NCBI GenBank assembly: GCA_031841125.1
Contig: CM063113.1
Coordinates: forward strand, 19,861,312 to 19,925,311
DNA: 64,000 nt
Direction of reading: 5' to 3'
DNA from: Acanthococcus lagerstroemiae
Lineage: Eukaryota > Arthropoda > Insecta > Hemiptera > Eriococcidae
Shown: piece after piece, positions 34,126-45,959 of the stretch
Layout: every line of letters begins with the position of its first letter
Numbering within the stretch: position 1 is the stretch's first letter
Notes under the pieces: model-generated
What the model was told of the DNA's origin: nothing
The model's input: only the letters and a program-made list of their open reading frames with translations
Databases searched by the model: none
Made by a program: the position numbers and the translations under genes

Positions 34126-34349
34126 CCTATCCCATGAACTTTGACCAAAACTCTCCTTCAACTTCCTAATTTTGTGGACAAATTTTTGATATCTCAAAGC
34201 CCGAGAACCCGCAGGAGGCATGTGGAGTCGAAAACCTCATATCCCATGAACTTTGACCAAAACTCTCCTTCAACTTCCTAATTTTGTGGACAAATTTTTG
34301 ATATCTCAAAGCCCGAGAACCCGCAGGAGGCATGTGGAGTCGAAAACCT
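34126..34349. repeat. Perfect 112-bp tandem duplication
   Basis: The unit beginning ATCCCATGAACTTTGACC is present twice, at 34129 and 34241, with no difference visible between the copies, ending GAGTCGAAAACCTCA. A recent duplication, or an assembly artefact. Confidence 0.92.
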
Positions 34350-35790
34350 CAAGAAAGAAAACAAAAAGGGAGAAAGCAAAAAAGAAACAAACTTTATTGT
34401 CAACTTGACATTATATGCCTATGGCCATATGGGCCAGGAAGTTGGAAGATTACAACACGCACAAAGAAAAATGAAAAAGTAAATGAACCCATCCTTAGGC
34501 AACACCGCCCCAGTATGGCTTAGGATCAAGTCCAGAAGTGGAGTAGGGGGCTGAGAAAAAATAGTTGAACGATAAATAAATGAAAAAATATATAAATAAA
34601 TAAACAAATAAAGAAAACTGAGGCCGATGAACCGGGGTGAATTACTGGTTCTTTCAAAACGACGAAAAGAAAAGTACGGATATAAGGATAACGAAACAAA
34701 AGAAAATTAAGAAGAAAAAAAAAAGGATGAAGAAAAATAAAGATGACATGGATCAACTCCGTCATAAAAAAATAAAAATAAAAAAAAGGAAATTAATTAT
34801 AGCAAGATAGAGAACGAATAATGGGAAAATTAACGAGGCGGTGAGACAAACGTGGATCAACTCCTGCGTTTGTACTCACCGCATACTCGTTAATTACTCT
34901 AACCAACAGGGATCAACTCCCGCGTCACTCAATACATATCATCACGTACAAAAATAATTTGGTGGGAAAATCGCATCCACCTTAGAGAGAAAACAAAAGT
35001 CGAAAAAAAAAAGAAACCAGTCACCCAATCCAGTTCACTGTGCTCTCCAAAAGCACGATACAAAGGCCCAAAAGGACACGTAAAACATAAGAAAAAATGA
35101 ATTATACACATACCAGAGGTCGTAGTATGTTCTACAGTACCAAATAAAAACTACTACCAATAGATGCCAATTAGCGGAGTTCGTGCGGCCGACAGCTTTC
35201 TCAGGTGCATCGTGAAGCGGGTCTTCTCGCCGAAACTCAACGACTCGTGAATATAAATACACTGAAAAACGAGAAAAAGGCAGCATCAAAATTCCAAAGA
35301 AAAAATCAAAATAAAAACATACGAAAAATAGTCATGTCCACGAGTGGATCCTCAGCCACGCTGGTTGGATATAGCCCACGGAAGGCTCATAGTACTAAAA
35401 ATACATTTTGGATCATGTTGATTTCCTGCTAGCTATTGCTAGGAATTAAATAATGAAAAATAAAAATAATGACAAAGTATATAAAACGATACTTGTTTTC
35501 GCTCGGGTCACCGGCTCGAGTCCTCGGATGTCGTTGGCACTTGGTCATTTCCTTGGTGACTCGGGAAAACCACTCTATCGGAGCATGGCTCTTATCCCGT
35601 ACTTAGCAGGCCATGTGCTCGGCTAGATGGCGATATACCAATAACAATAATTGAAAACTCACGAACGGCTCGACCGATTGCCTTCAAAAGCTTATTTTAA
35701 CAACTTCGAGTACTTCTCCATAATATACCAAAATTTGGAATCAATTGATTCAATAGTTTCTGAGATTTTCTTCCCACAAAATTAGGGTGT
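34350..35790. other. A-rich stretch, no gene recognised
   Basis: The sequence is very A-rich on the + strand. GGATCAACTCC or a close variant recurs at about 34749, 34854 and 34910. Small antisense frames (34419-34765) reflect the composition. A GC-richer block at 35490-35640 stands out but has no recognisable motif. Confidence 0.4.
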
Positions 35791-35792
35791 AT

Positions 35793-36135
35793 ATATATAT
35801 ATATATATAGATTTACTTTCAGTCATTGAAGCACCAAAACGTAAGGTTAAATGGTATTGTGGCACCAAAAATTTCGTTCAGGCACCAAAAATTGGTGCCA
35901 CAACGTTTTTCAATGGGAATGATCGCAAATGGCTAGTAATGCTATCTACATGCGATATACCAAAAATAGCGTTGGTGCCTATAGGGTGGTATTTCCATAC
36001 TCATATACAAATTAGTGCGCAGTGTTTTTAACCAGATCGCGTTCGCTGTTATACAAATTATTTACTTGCAAGAGGTTCAGGCACCAGTGTATTTTATCGA
36101 ATTGAATCGAAATAACATGCCAACAGGCACCGAAA
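35793..36135. repeat. GGCACC-rich repeat, half copy next to (TA)n
   Basis: A (TA)n run at 35793-35809 is followed by sequence with repeated GGCACC/GGTGCC sites, such as GTGGCACCAAAAATTTCG and TTCAGGCACCAAAAATTGG. The same sequence lies in the opposite orientation at 54780-55172, again touching a (TA)n run. No coding capacity is visible. A related, two-sided copy is at 45960-46310. Confidence 0.75.
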
Positions 36136-36291
36136 CTTGGCAACCCGCTTTTCTAAAAATAGCTAATCCTAGAAGTAGAGTGTGTGAGTAAATACTACGA
36201 GACGTGCGTTCTTCTCTACAGCGTTGGTCGGCGTAAAGCAGCTGATTGAATAACGAAAGAATACAAACGTGGCTTCCTTCTCTGTTGGTTC

Positions 36292-36491
36292 CAACGGCGG
36301 CAACTTACAATTTTCCCAAGGGGTGCTCGAACAAAATTTTATAACGTGAATTTAGAGGGGAGGGGGGAAAAATTTGGCAAAGAAGATCTTAATGTAATGA
36401 ATTTTTTATTTTTGAGGAATTTCCCAAGGGGTGCTCAAAAAATCCCAAGGGGTGCTCGAGCCCCGGAGCACCCACAAATTTGCCGCCTATG
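36292..36491. mobile_element. hAT-type MITE (200 bp) with perfect 8-bp duplication
   Basis: The flanks 36284-36291 and 36492-36499 are both GTTGGTTC. The ends are CAACGGCGGCAACTT and, reverse-complemented, CATAGGCGGCAAATT. The interior repeats CCCAAGGGGTGCTCGA twice or more. No coding sequence. Confidence 0.85.
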
Positions 36492-36851
36492 GTTGGTTCA
36501 GCCTAAAACATGTAAAGAATGAAAATACTGTAATTATTAAGAGGATCTGCGTACGTAAATTAATTTTTCGTAAAAAATAACACGGGAGGAGTGCATAAAC
36601 AGTGTACTGTGAGGCATTCTTCGGCGCTCGTAAATGTTGTGATTATGTATTATTTTGAATGGGTCTTATCAGTATAATTATTTTGGCTGTTGGTTATGGT
36701 TTTGATTCTGTAAAATTGTACGTGACGGACTGCATTTATTTGTCGAGTTGGTAAGCATCCTTGCGAAGTTTTAACTGACAGTATGAAAATTTTACAGAAA
36801 TATTAATAATTTAATGCGTGATTTTGTGAATAGAATCCGTGCCTCGAAAAT

Positions 36852-36922
36852 ATGAGCAGGAGGAAGGAACAGCCGAAACGGATCAGAATACCGATACTAC
36901 CAGTCCCAGCTGTGTCTAATTT
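36852..36922 (+). pseudogene. First part of an unrecognised gene cut by a foldback element
   Basis: ATG at 36852 (context AAATATGAGC) opens a frame reading MSRRKEQPKRIRIPI, then LPVPAVSN, up to the foldback element at 36923. Removing the element and one copy of its 9-bp duplication lets the same frame continue on the right side at 42267. Upstream, GGTAAGC at about 36750 and a TTTTGTGAATAG acceptor-like sequence ending at about 36833 could bound a small 5' intron, but this is inference. I do not recognise the protein. It is basic at its start and could be a host gene, a retrogene or part of an older transposon. Confidence 0.55.
36914..36922. repeat. 9-bp target duplication, left
   Basis: GTCTAATTT, repeated exactly at 42258-42266. 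Confidence 0.95.
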
Positions 36923-37959
36923 GGCTGTATTTCTACGCCCCCCCCCCAAATGAGGTAGGGGGTTGGAATTAGCGGCACAAATTCTATTGTAATTTGTGCT
37001 AATTGTGCTCCGAAGTCCCAGAATTTGTGCCGCCTCCCGTGGGTCTACATTTCAAAAAAAAGGTTTGGGAGGCCAGGGAAATGTTGCCCCCCCCCCAAAT
37101 GAAGATAGGGAGTTTGAATTAACGGCACAAATTTGTATTTTATTTGTGCTACTTGTGCTCTAAAGTCCCAGAATTTGTGCCGCCTCCCGTGGATCTACAT
37201 CTTAATGAAAAGTTTGGGGGCAGAGAAATGTTGGCACACCCCAAATGAAGATAGGGGGTTGGAATTAGCGGCACAAATTTTATCGTAATTTGTGCTAATT
37301 GTGCTCCGAGGTCTCAGAATTTGTGCCGCATTTTCTGGGCTCACAGTCCAGTGCTCAATTTGGGGGGGCTGGAAAAATTATGATATTTTAAAAAAAAGAT
37401 CTTCAAAAGGAGAGATTAACTGGTTTCTGCTGTCACCGAATTCATTTTTCAGGTTCTTTTCACGGTATCTCATATCCTACCCCAATTTTGGGAGGTATAC
37501 ACCCATTCTATCCAAAGTTTTGTTGTCTTTGTTCATACTTTTTTTTAACTCATGAGGCGAAAGTGCGATAGTTTCAGGCAACGACACTTTTGTTTTTGCG
37601 CATCGGATTTGGCAACAATGATAACGAAGAAACCCGTGGTGAAAGTAAAAACAGTGTGGATATGGGCCACGACCCCCCCCCCAGGGAGGGGTGGGGGCTC
37701 GCGTGTGGCGGCACGAATTTTTACCTAATTTGAGCTAAATGTGCTCGAGGTTCCGACAATTTGTGCCCCCTTCCTTGGACCTACAGCCAAAAATAAAATG
37801 TTAGCCCCCCCCCCCTCAAGCAAACGTGAGGTCTAAAAAATAGTGGCACAAATTTGTATTTTATTTGTGCTAATTGTGCTCCGAAGTCCCAGAATTTGTG
37901 CCGCCTCCCGTCCACGGACATGTTGGCCCCCCAAATGAAGATTGGGGTTCCATACCATA

Positions 37960-39470
37960 AATATACATCAGGCATTTTTTGGGCGAAAATATTTTCCGAG
38001 AGCTTCGGGCCCGTACCCGGTGAAATAGATTCGAAATGCCGAGACGAATTCAGAACCGTCGTCAAAATTGATTCACAGGCTATTTCTGACCCCGTATAGC
38101 CCCGGCCCCCAGTTTAGCCACATTTTTGACTGTATCTCGGCCACGGAGGGTCAGAGTCTGATTTGGTCGACGAATTCGAACTCAGTGCGAAAAATTGAGT
38201 AGGAATTTCTTGTTATCTCATCTATTTAAAATTTCGATAATTTTGAAAATTTCTCCATACGTACCTCAGGCATTTTTTTGGGCGAAAAATTTTCCGAGTG
38301 TTTCGGGGCCCGGAGCCGGCGAAATAGAATCGAAATGCCGAGACGAATTCAGAACCGTCGTCAAAATTGATTTACAGGCTCTTTCTGAGCCAGTATACCC
38401 CTCGCCGCCATTATAACCACATTTTTGACTGTATCTCTGCAACGGAGGTTCAGCGCCTGATTTGGTCGACGAATTCGAACTCAGCGCGAAAACTTGAGTA
38501 GGAATTTGTTGTTATCCCATTTTTTAGCAATTTCGAAAATTTTGAAAATTTCTCCACCCGTACATCCGGCATTTTTTTGAGCGAAAAAATTTTCCGAGAG
38601 TTCGAGGCCCGGACCCGGTGAAATATATTCGAAATGCCGAGACGAATACTAAATCGTCAACAAAATTGATTCACAGGCCATTTCTGACCCCGTATAGAAC
38701 CGGCCCCCAGTATAACCTCATTTTTGACTGTATCTCGGCCACGGAGGGTCAGCGCCTGATTTGGTCGACGAATTCGAACTCAGCGCGAAAACTGAGTAGG
38801 AATTTGTTGTTATCTTATCTATTTGGAATTTCTAAAATTATGAAAATTTCTCAATACCATATATAACATCAGGCATTTTTTGGGGGCGAAAAAATTTTCG
38901 GCGAGCTTCGGGGCGCGGTTCTGGCGAAATAGAATCGAAATGCCGAGACGATTTCAGAACCGTCGTCAAAATTTATTCATAGGCTATTTTCCGAGCCGCT
39001 AGAGCCCTCGCCATCATTATAACCACATTTTTTACTATATCTCGGCAACGGGGGGTCAGCGCCTGATTTGGTCGTTGAATTCGAACTCAGCGCGAAAAAT
39101 TGAGTTGGTGTTTGTGGTTATCTCATCTTTTTAGAATTTCGAAAGTTTTGAAAATTTCTCCATACTAACTAACAACAGGCATTTTTTTGGGCGGAAAAAT
39201 TTTCCGAGAGCATCGGGGACCGGACCCGGTGAAATAGATTCGAAATGCCGAGGCGAATTCAAAACCCTTGTCAAAATTGATTCATAGGCTATTTCTGACC
39301 CAGTATAGACCCCGCCCCCAGTGTAACCACATTTTTGACTGTATCTCGGCAACGGAGGACCGGCGCCTGATTTGGTCGACGAATTCGAACTCAGCGCGAA
39401 AAATTGAGTCAAAAACAGTCTTTAATTCAAAATTTTTATTTTTTTCGGATTTTGAGAATTTTTCAAAATT
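37960..39470 (+). repeat. Left-arm tandem array, ~300-bp units
   Basis: Each unit runs through CAGGCATTTTTTTGGGCG, TTTTCCGAGAGCTTCGGG, GCCGAGACGAATTCAGAACC, ACAGGCTATTTCTGACCC, ACATTTTTGACTGTATCTCG and TTTGGTCGACGAATTCGAAC to CGAAAATTTTGAAAATTTCT. Neighbouring units differ by scattered substitutions and small indels. Reading frames that span a unit repeat with it and are not genes. Confidence 0.9.
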
Positions 39471-39989
39471 AAATCATGTTTTTTTCTGGGCAAAAATATT
39501 TTCGGAGAGATTTGGCGTCGGCGCTGGTGCTGTCGTCAAAATTGAGCTGCAGTCATTTTTTCATCCAAATTGACCAATACTTCCAACTATTACGAGTGTA
39601 TCCCGAGAACGGAGCGTCCCTGCCGAATTTGAACACCCAATTCAAACTCAACGTGAAAAATTGGTTCAAAAACAGTCTTTATTTCAAGATTTTTGGTTTT
39701 TTCGAATTTTTAAAATTTCTCCATACTATACATCATGTCCTTTTTCGGGCCACAAAATTTATGGTGAGCTTCGGCGTTGGCGCGTGTGCTAATTGCTCAA
39801 TTTTTTGAGGCGAATTCAAATCCGTTGTCAAAATTGAGCTACACTCATTTTTTCACCCAAATTGACCAATTTTTCCAACGTTTTCGAGGGTATCTTGAGA
39901 ACAGAGCGTCGCCGCGAAATTTGAACGCCGAATTCGAACTGATCGTAAACAATTGAGTCGAAGATCTCGGATAATTTTTTCGCCCAAAA

Positions 39990-41215
39990 TAATGCCTGAT
40001 GTATAGTATGGAGAAATTTTGAGAATTTTCGAATTTCTAAAATACTGAGATAGCCCTCTTATCCTACTAAATGTTTCGCGCCGAGTTCGAATTCGTCGAC
40101 CAAATCAGGCGCTGACCCTCCGTTGCCGAGATACAGTCAAAATTGTAGTTATACTGGGGGCTGGGCTATACTGGGTCAGAAATAGCCTGCGAATCAATTT
40201 TGACGACAGTTTTGAATTCGTCTCGGCATTCCGAATCTATCTCGCCGGGTCCGGGCCACAAAGCTCTCGGAAAATCTTTTCGCCCAAAAAAATTCCTTAT
40301 GTATAAGTATGGAGAAATTTTCAAAATTTTCGAAATTCCAAATAGATGAGATAACCTCCAATTTCTACTCAATTTTTCGCACTGAGCTCGAATTCGTCGA
40401 CCAAATCAGGCGCTGACCCTACGTTTCCAAAATACAGTCAAACTTGTGGTTACACTGGGGGCGAGGGCTATACTGGGTCAGAAATAGCCTGTGAATCAGT
40501 TTTGACCATGGTTCTGAATTCGTCTCTGGCTTTCGAATCTATTTCGCCGTTTTCGGGCCTCAAAGCTCTCGGATAATTTTTTGGCCCCAAAAAATGTCTG
40601 ACGTATAGTATGGAGAAATTTTCAAAATTTTCGAAATTCCAAATTAATGAGATAACTACCAATTCCTACTCAATTTTTCGCGCTGAGTTCGAACTCGTCG
40701 ACCAATTCAGGCGCTGACCCTCTGTTGCCGAGATTCAGTCAAAAACGTGGTTATACTGGGGGCGGGGGCTATACTGGCTCAGAAATAGCCTATGAATCAA
40801 TTCTGACGACGGTTCTGAAATCGCTCGGCATTTCGATTCTATTTCGCCAGAACCGGCCCCGAAGCTCTCCGAAAATTTTTTCGCCCCAAAAAATGCCTGA
40901 TGTTATATATGGTATTGAGAAATTTTCATAATTTTAGAAATTCCAAACAGATAAGATAACAACAAATTGCTACTCAGTTTTTCGCGTTGAGTTCGAATTC
41001 GTCGACCAAATCAGGCGCTGATCCTCCGTGGCCGAGATACAGTCAAAAATGAGGTTATACTGGCGGCGGGGACTATACGGGGTCAGAAATAGCCTGTGAA
41101 TAAATTTTGACGACGGTTCTGAATTCGTCTCGGCATTTCGATTCTATTTCGCCAGTACCGGGCCCCGAAGCTGTCCGAAAATTTTTTCGCCAAAAAAAAA
41201 TGCCTGATGTATATT
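39990..41215 (-). repeat. Right-arm tandem array, inverted ~300-bp units
   Basis: The same unit as in the left arm, in the opposite orientation, for example CGAATTCGTCGACCAAATCA followed by GAGATACAGTCAAAAA. Copy number matches the left arm (about five). Confidence 0.9.
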
Positions 41216-42257
41216 TATGATATGGAACCCCCAATCTTCATTTGGGGGGGCCAACACGTCTGTGGACGGGAGGCGGCACAAAGTCTGGGACTTCGGAGCA
41301 CAATTAGCACAAATAAAATACAAATTTGTGCCACTATTTTTTAGACCTCACGTTTGTTTGAGGGGGGGGGGGGGCTAACAGTTTATTTTTGGCTGTAGGT
41401 CCAAGGAAGGGGGCACAAATTGTGGGAACCTCGAGCACATTTAGCACAAAATAGGTAAAAATTCGTGCCATCACACCCGAGCCCCCACCCCTCCCTGGGG
41501 GGGGGGTCGTGGCCCATATCCACACTGTTTTTACTTTCACCACGGGTTTCTTCGTTATCATTGTTGCCAAATCCGATGCGCAAAAACAGAAGTGTCGTTG
41601 CCTGAAACTATCGCACTTTCGCCTCATGAGTTTAAAAAAAGTATGAACAAAGACAACAAAACTTTGGATAGAATGAGTGTATACCTCCCAAAATTGGGGT
41701 AGGATATGAGATACCGTGAAAAGAACCTGAAAAATGAATTCGGTGACAGCAGAAACCAGTTAATCTCTCCTTTTGAAGATCCATTTTTTAAAATATCATA
41801 ATTTTTCCAGCCCCCCCAAATTGAGCACTGGACTGTGAGCCCAGAAAATGCGGCACAAATTCTGAGACCTCGGAGCACAATTAGCACAAATTACGATAAA
41901 ATTTGTGCCGCTAATTCCAACCCCCTATCTTCATTTGGGGGGTGCCAACATTTCTCTGCCCCCCCCCCCAAACTTTTCATTAAGATGTAGATCCACGGGA
42001 GGCGGCACAAATTCTGGGACTTTAGAGCACAATTAGCACAAATAAAATACAAATTTGTGCCGCTAATTCCAACTCCCTATCTTCATTTGGGGGGGCCAAC
42101 ATTTCCCTGGCCCCCCAAACCTTTTTTAAAAATCTAGACCCACGGGAGGTGGCACAAATTCTGGGACTTCGGAGCACAATTAGCACAAATTACAATAGAA
42201 TTTGTGCCGCTAATTCCAACCCCCTACCTCATTTGGGGGGGGCGTAGAAATACAGCC

Positions 42258-42266
42258 GTCTAATTT
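42258..42266. repeat. 9-bp target duplication, right
   Basis: GTCTAATTT, identical to 36914-36922. Confidence 0.95.
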
Positions 42267-42685
42267 AACAGAATGTATAAAAGTATTAGAAATGTTCGAA
42301 GTTCAGGATGGACAGTTTGTTGGTCTGAAGACTGAACGTTACTCACTGGAAAGATAATTCCCTATGGGTATTGAAATTTATTTATGATGCATCGCAAAAA
42401 CGTACTTCTCATTATAATCCGTGTCTAGGTAGCATTCCATTAGTTGATGTACGTTATGAAAATCGATTAGAATTGTACATGAAAAATATTTTACCCACTG
42501 GTTATTCGCTGGGAAGGATTCATGTTGAATTTTGTACCGTCATGAAACAATGTATTACTGTGTGGTGTGTTAAATTGATAATGAACGATGACCTACTTAA
42601 GATGGATCTGGGTGGCCCTGTTTTAAGAGATGAAGATGGAAGAATAAAAAAGGAGAGAAAAGTGAAGGAACCGAAAGTAAAATAA
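42258..42685 (+). pseudogene. Second part of the unrecognised interrupted gene
   Basis: Continuing the frame from 36852 gives LTECIKVLEMFEVQDGQFVG, then LKTERYSLER and TAA at about 42351-42353. One base out of register, an open frame carries on through DNSLWVLKFIYDASQKRTSH, YNPCLGSIPLVDVRYEN, and LPTGYSLGRIHVEF, then a Lys-rich end and a stop at 42683-42685. The last AAAATAAA overlaps the stop and could serve in polyadenylation. The frameshift and the foldback insertion both break the gene, so it is dead or was already decaying. The sequence is rich in ordinary residues and not repetitive, which argues for a once-real protein of about 165 residues. I do not recognise the family. Confidence 0.5.
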
Positions 42686-42779
42686 ACCTACAATTATTAT
42701 CACAAGCATTTTCACTTCGAGTTCGATGAAGTTTCATTTTTCTAGACTTTAATTTAGTGTAGCCTAAGTCCACATAGGG

Positions 42780-43265
42780 TAGTTGCGCCAGTTTGCAACA
42801 GTACCCCAGTTTGCAACAACCTTAACTTCAAGTGATAAGAATAAGATTGTATTCCGCAGAATTTATTTGTGATATTTCTTAGAGGGATCAGACAGCTCCC
42901 TGAGCACAGTGAAATACTTCCCAACTTCTCACCTGTGGTTTGTAATTTAAAATAAAATCTTGACTGAACGTAGTCAGCTGATTCTTTGATTTCTCGATAT
43001 TCCTTAACAAGAACGGTATGACGGCATGATGAAATTTGTTTCAGAAATGGCTCCAACATTATAAAAATCGCTGGAGAGAGCTTTTATCAAAATTATAAGT
43101 ATTTTTAGCAACAATTTAAGAAAAAACTATCCGCTATTACCTTTCAGAATTGAATATACTCGAATGTTGCGAACTAGAACCGAAATATACTACGTGATCC
43201 AGTTTGCAACACGCTGTTGCAAACTAGGGATGTGTATCGAATCTGACATCACCAATTTGCAACAG
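42780..43265. repeat. Region with repeated AGTTTGCAACA motif
   Basis: AGTTTGCAACA occurs at 42790, 42808 and 43201, its reverse complement TGTTGCAAACT at 43215, and AATTTGCAACA at about 43254. The pair at 43201-43225 forms a perfect 11-bp palindrome with a 3-nt loop. It may be a small decayed element; clean ends were not found. Confidence 0.55.
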
Positions 43266-43510
43266 GTTTTTTTTTTTTGTTTTTTTTTGTTTTTTTTTTG
43301 AAGCCTTGGAGACTTTCGGTGAATGCTCCAAGAGAAATTGATTGAGATTTATCTGACAGGAATCTACATATACCTATGTCTTATGAACTTGAAGATTGGG
43401 TTGGTGTTCGATTTTCTCTGACTGATAATAAAAAAGGCCACAAAAGTTCTACACCTGCTAGCTAAAATTATGAAAATCGATGAAAGGGAAGATGAAAAAA
43501 ATATCTAGTC

Positions 43511-43722
43511 CAGGAACGGTACAATGGGGGGGGGGAGCAACCTTTCCTCCCCTCCGTAAGAATTTTTCACTCAGCAGTCAGGCGAGTTGGGAAAATCCAA
43601 CAAGTTAAAAGATTTTTTTTTGCTTTGATACTTGGGAATTCTGAGTTAAGTCAGTTGGGACTTCCACAACTTGTACCCCCCCCCCCCACTCCACCAAGGA
43701 AAAACTGTTCGGTACGTCCCTG
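43511..43722. mobile_element. hAT-type MITE (212 bp)
   Basis: Ends are CAGGAACGGTAC and, reverse-complemented, CAGGGACGTACC. The flanks ATCTAGTC (43503-43510) and GTCTAGTC (43723-43730) agree at 7 of 8 bases. The interior holds long G and C runs near each end, and no gene. Confidence 0.75.
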
Positions 43723-43983
43723 GTCTAGTCGATTGTCTTCGGCCAAAAGCGACAACCCAACACAAAGGGTACATTTATACTTGACCGAAAATTCTGTATG
43801 ACGAAACATTTTGTAAGGAAAGTGATATTATCATTTACAATATCAGTCCTCCTGTAATCTGGCAACGGGCTTATAAATTCGAAGTGCACTGTGACACTTT
43901 GTAGAACTGCCTTCATTATTTGTTTTTTCTTCTTTTCGGTATGAGTGCGGCACTGTAAACAAATACTTGATTGGCATTAAGAG

Positions 43984-44229
43984 CAGGGGCGCTGGAGATG
44001 GGAGGGCAAGAGGGGCATTTTATTCCCCCCCCCCACCCGCTCAACTGATCCTCGGTCAAACTCAAATTACAGATGAATAATTGAATTAATTTCATTATTA
44101 ATCACGCAGTCCTTCTATAATTTTTTCCAACAAATATTTTAATCGCTATACGTACATACTGTAATTATTTGCTCTAAAATGTCTTTATTAGTGCCCCCCC
44201 CCCCGAAAAATGTTCTTTCAGCGCCTCTG
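43984..44229. mobile_element. hAT-type MITE (246 bp)
   Basis: Ends are CAGGGGCGCTGGAGA and, reverse-complemented, CAGAGGCGCTGAAAG. Flanks ATTAAGAG and ATGAAGAG agree at 7 of 8 bases. C/G runs lie just inside the ends, as in the neighbouring MITE at 43511. Confidence 0.8.
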
Positions 44230-44237
44230 ATGAAGAG

Positions 44238-45230
44238 TAATTAATAGGTAACTCATTATGGTTTCTTACTCATTTTTATTTACCCTAAAAGAAAGACCTA
44301 GTCAGTCATTCCTTTTCTAAAAATAATTTATGTTCAATTTTTTTTTTTTTTTTTTAGTTACTATTTGCAACAATTGAGTTATTTTTCTATTTTTAAGGAT
44401 AACTAAATGTACTGTTTATTTTGTGTTTATTTTTGCCTTAGCGTCTGTACAAGCTTTTTTATGGCAATTGACTACTACAGAAGGCCTATTAGTTTGCGTA
44501 GCACATTACTTGGCACTGGCATCTTCAATCTTCCAAGAGGGAGGGTGAGACATTTTATTGCAAGGGAGACGCACTGAGAATACAGACGTCACAAAGTCAT
44601 CTTCACCAACACGTATTATGTTTCCTCTGGCATACCATATTCCTGCACATATCTTTCAAATTAACTACAGTATGTACTGTATATGAACCTTGCCTGATGT
44701 ACCGATTCAATAAAATTATTTCTGACATCATTGATTCGTAATCAGAGAATTAATTTCAACTGTACGTTCTCTATGTTTGCTCGACTACACCATTAGATCG
44801 CGAAATTCCCGAAATAATTTTCTAGAGGCGACAATTTGTACAGGAAATTTACTTTCATTTTTTTACGATTCAAGAAGGTCTGCCTGCTTCACAATACAGC
44901 ACTGAGAGTACAACTGCTGGAATGCGCGAGAGAATTCCTTTTTCATTATGGTCTTGAAGACCTGGTCATCCTGCCTAGGGATAGGGGGATGAAGCTGACC
45001 CAGTAAATGAGTGCGAAATAAATCGTTGACTTCTGACGTGCTGTTAACAGCTGATTTACGCGCGTACCTCAAGATGTTTAAAAATATGCCAAGTAGACAC
45101 GTTCCAGAGCTAGATAAAAAAATTAGCGATTATGAGTTTTCGAAATCCGGATGTGAGTCACATACTGTGTGCGGTTTGACCATTACTTTTGTTATCGAAA
45201 TATATTTGGTAGTTGGTACGTTAGTCTGAA
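44238..45230. other. No gene recognised
   Basis: AT-rich sequence with a T-run at 44339-44356. Short frames at 44863-45072 (-) and 45011-45229 (+) show no clear domain, although the latter directly precedes the hAT transposase relic and may be its decayed upstream part. Confidence 0.4.
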
Positions 45231-45235
45231 TGAGG

Positions 45236-45811
45236 CAAGCAGTACGAGTTAGCACATCTCTACAAGCTGTTGATCAAAATATTATTCAAGTAATTCAGTA
45301 TTACGATATACTCTAACTAGTTTAGTAGAGAAAACTCGAAATGAATTCGAAAAATTTGAAGAAAAAGCTGATGATATTTGTTTGTCAGAATGCGGTTTTG
45401 AAAGAAATCGACGGAAAGTGACTCGAAAATTACGAGTTGACAAACACGAGACAATGAACTAGAATGTGATGAACGATTGAAGTTCAAAATATCGGTATTT
45501 TTACCAATTATTGATTCTTTACTGTCTGAGCTGAAAACCCGCGACAAGAAGCCTGCATAGCATTTGGCATTTGGAGAAAAAATTTTCTTTTTCGTCAAAT
45601 CTTGCTGGAACGGAAGTAGAAGATATTTTGAAAACAACAAAAATTCTCACAGGAAGTTTTCCGGAGACTTCAGCGATGAAGCCAAACTCAAAGTTACAAT
45701 TATAAACTAATAATTAATTTATCACTTGAATTTTTTTTTTTTTTTTTTTCAAAAAATTGGCGCGCGGACACAAGCACGTGCTTGTGATGCCTGTGCCTTA
45801 ATCCGCCGCTG
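45236..45811 (+). pseudogene. hAT-like transposase relic with right terminal repeat
   Basis: Plus-strand translation with several frame changes gives STSLQAVDQNIIQVIQ, LVEKTRNEFEKFEEKADDIC, RKVTRKLRVDKHE and, near 45480, FKISVFLPIIDSLLSELKTR. This pattern (LQ...V...I...F.PIID.L..EL..R) is found in the middle of DUF4371/zf-MYM-type hAT transposases common in insects. About 240 bp downstream the sequence ends GCCTTAATCCGCCGCTG at 45811, whose reverse complement CAGCGGCGGATTAAGGC looks like a hAT terminal repeat. The left terminus and the catalytic C-terminus are not recognisable. Confidence 0.55.
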
Positions 45812-45959
45812 ACAAAATTCAAACTCCGTTAACATGTTATCCGCACGTTTATTCCAAGGCGATGAAAATTACAAAAGAGAAATCCATCCTCGAACCGGTA
45901 GAATTCTTTCCATTTGACAACAACGCATGGTGTCATGAGGACGTTCTTTATATAAATAT

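Larger units (their letters stand above)
36923..42257. mobile_element. Foldback element 1, intact (5335 bp), 9-bp target duplication
   Basis: Both ends read GGCTGTATTTCTACGCCCCC inward, and the element is flanked by perfect 9-bp duplications. The arms are over 2 kb each and are inverted copies. The outer part of each arm has three ~155-bp units rich in GGCACAAATT and AATTTGTGC, then a ~400-bp unique-looking block. The inner part is a tandem array of five ~300-bp units (left at 37968, 38268, 38569, 38868, 39174; right, inverted, at about 39995, 40293, 40594, 40887, 41190). A degenerate centre lies at 39420-39990. The outer arms are nearly identical: an 87-codon shadow frame at 37292 differs from its mirror at 41887 at only four residues. 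Long tandem-repeat arms and a 9-bp duplication recall Drosophila FB elements and Mutator-like elements. No transposase is visible, so it must move in trans. Confidence 0.9.
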
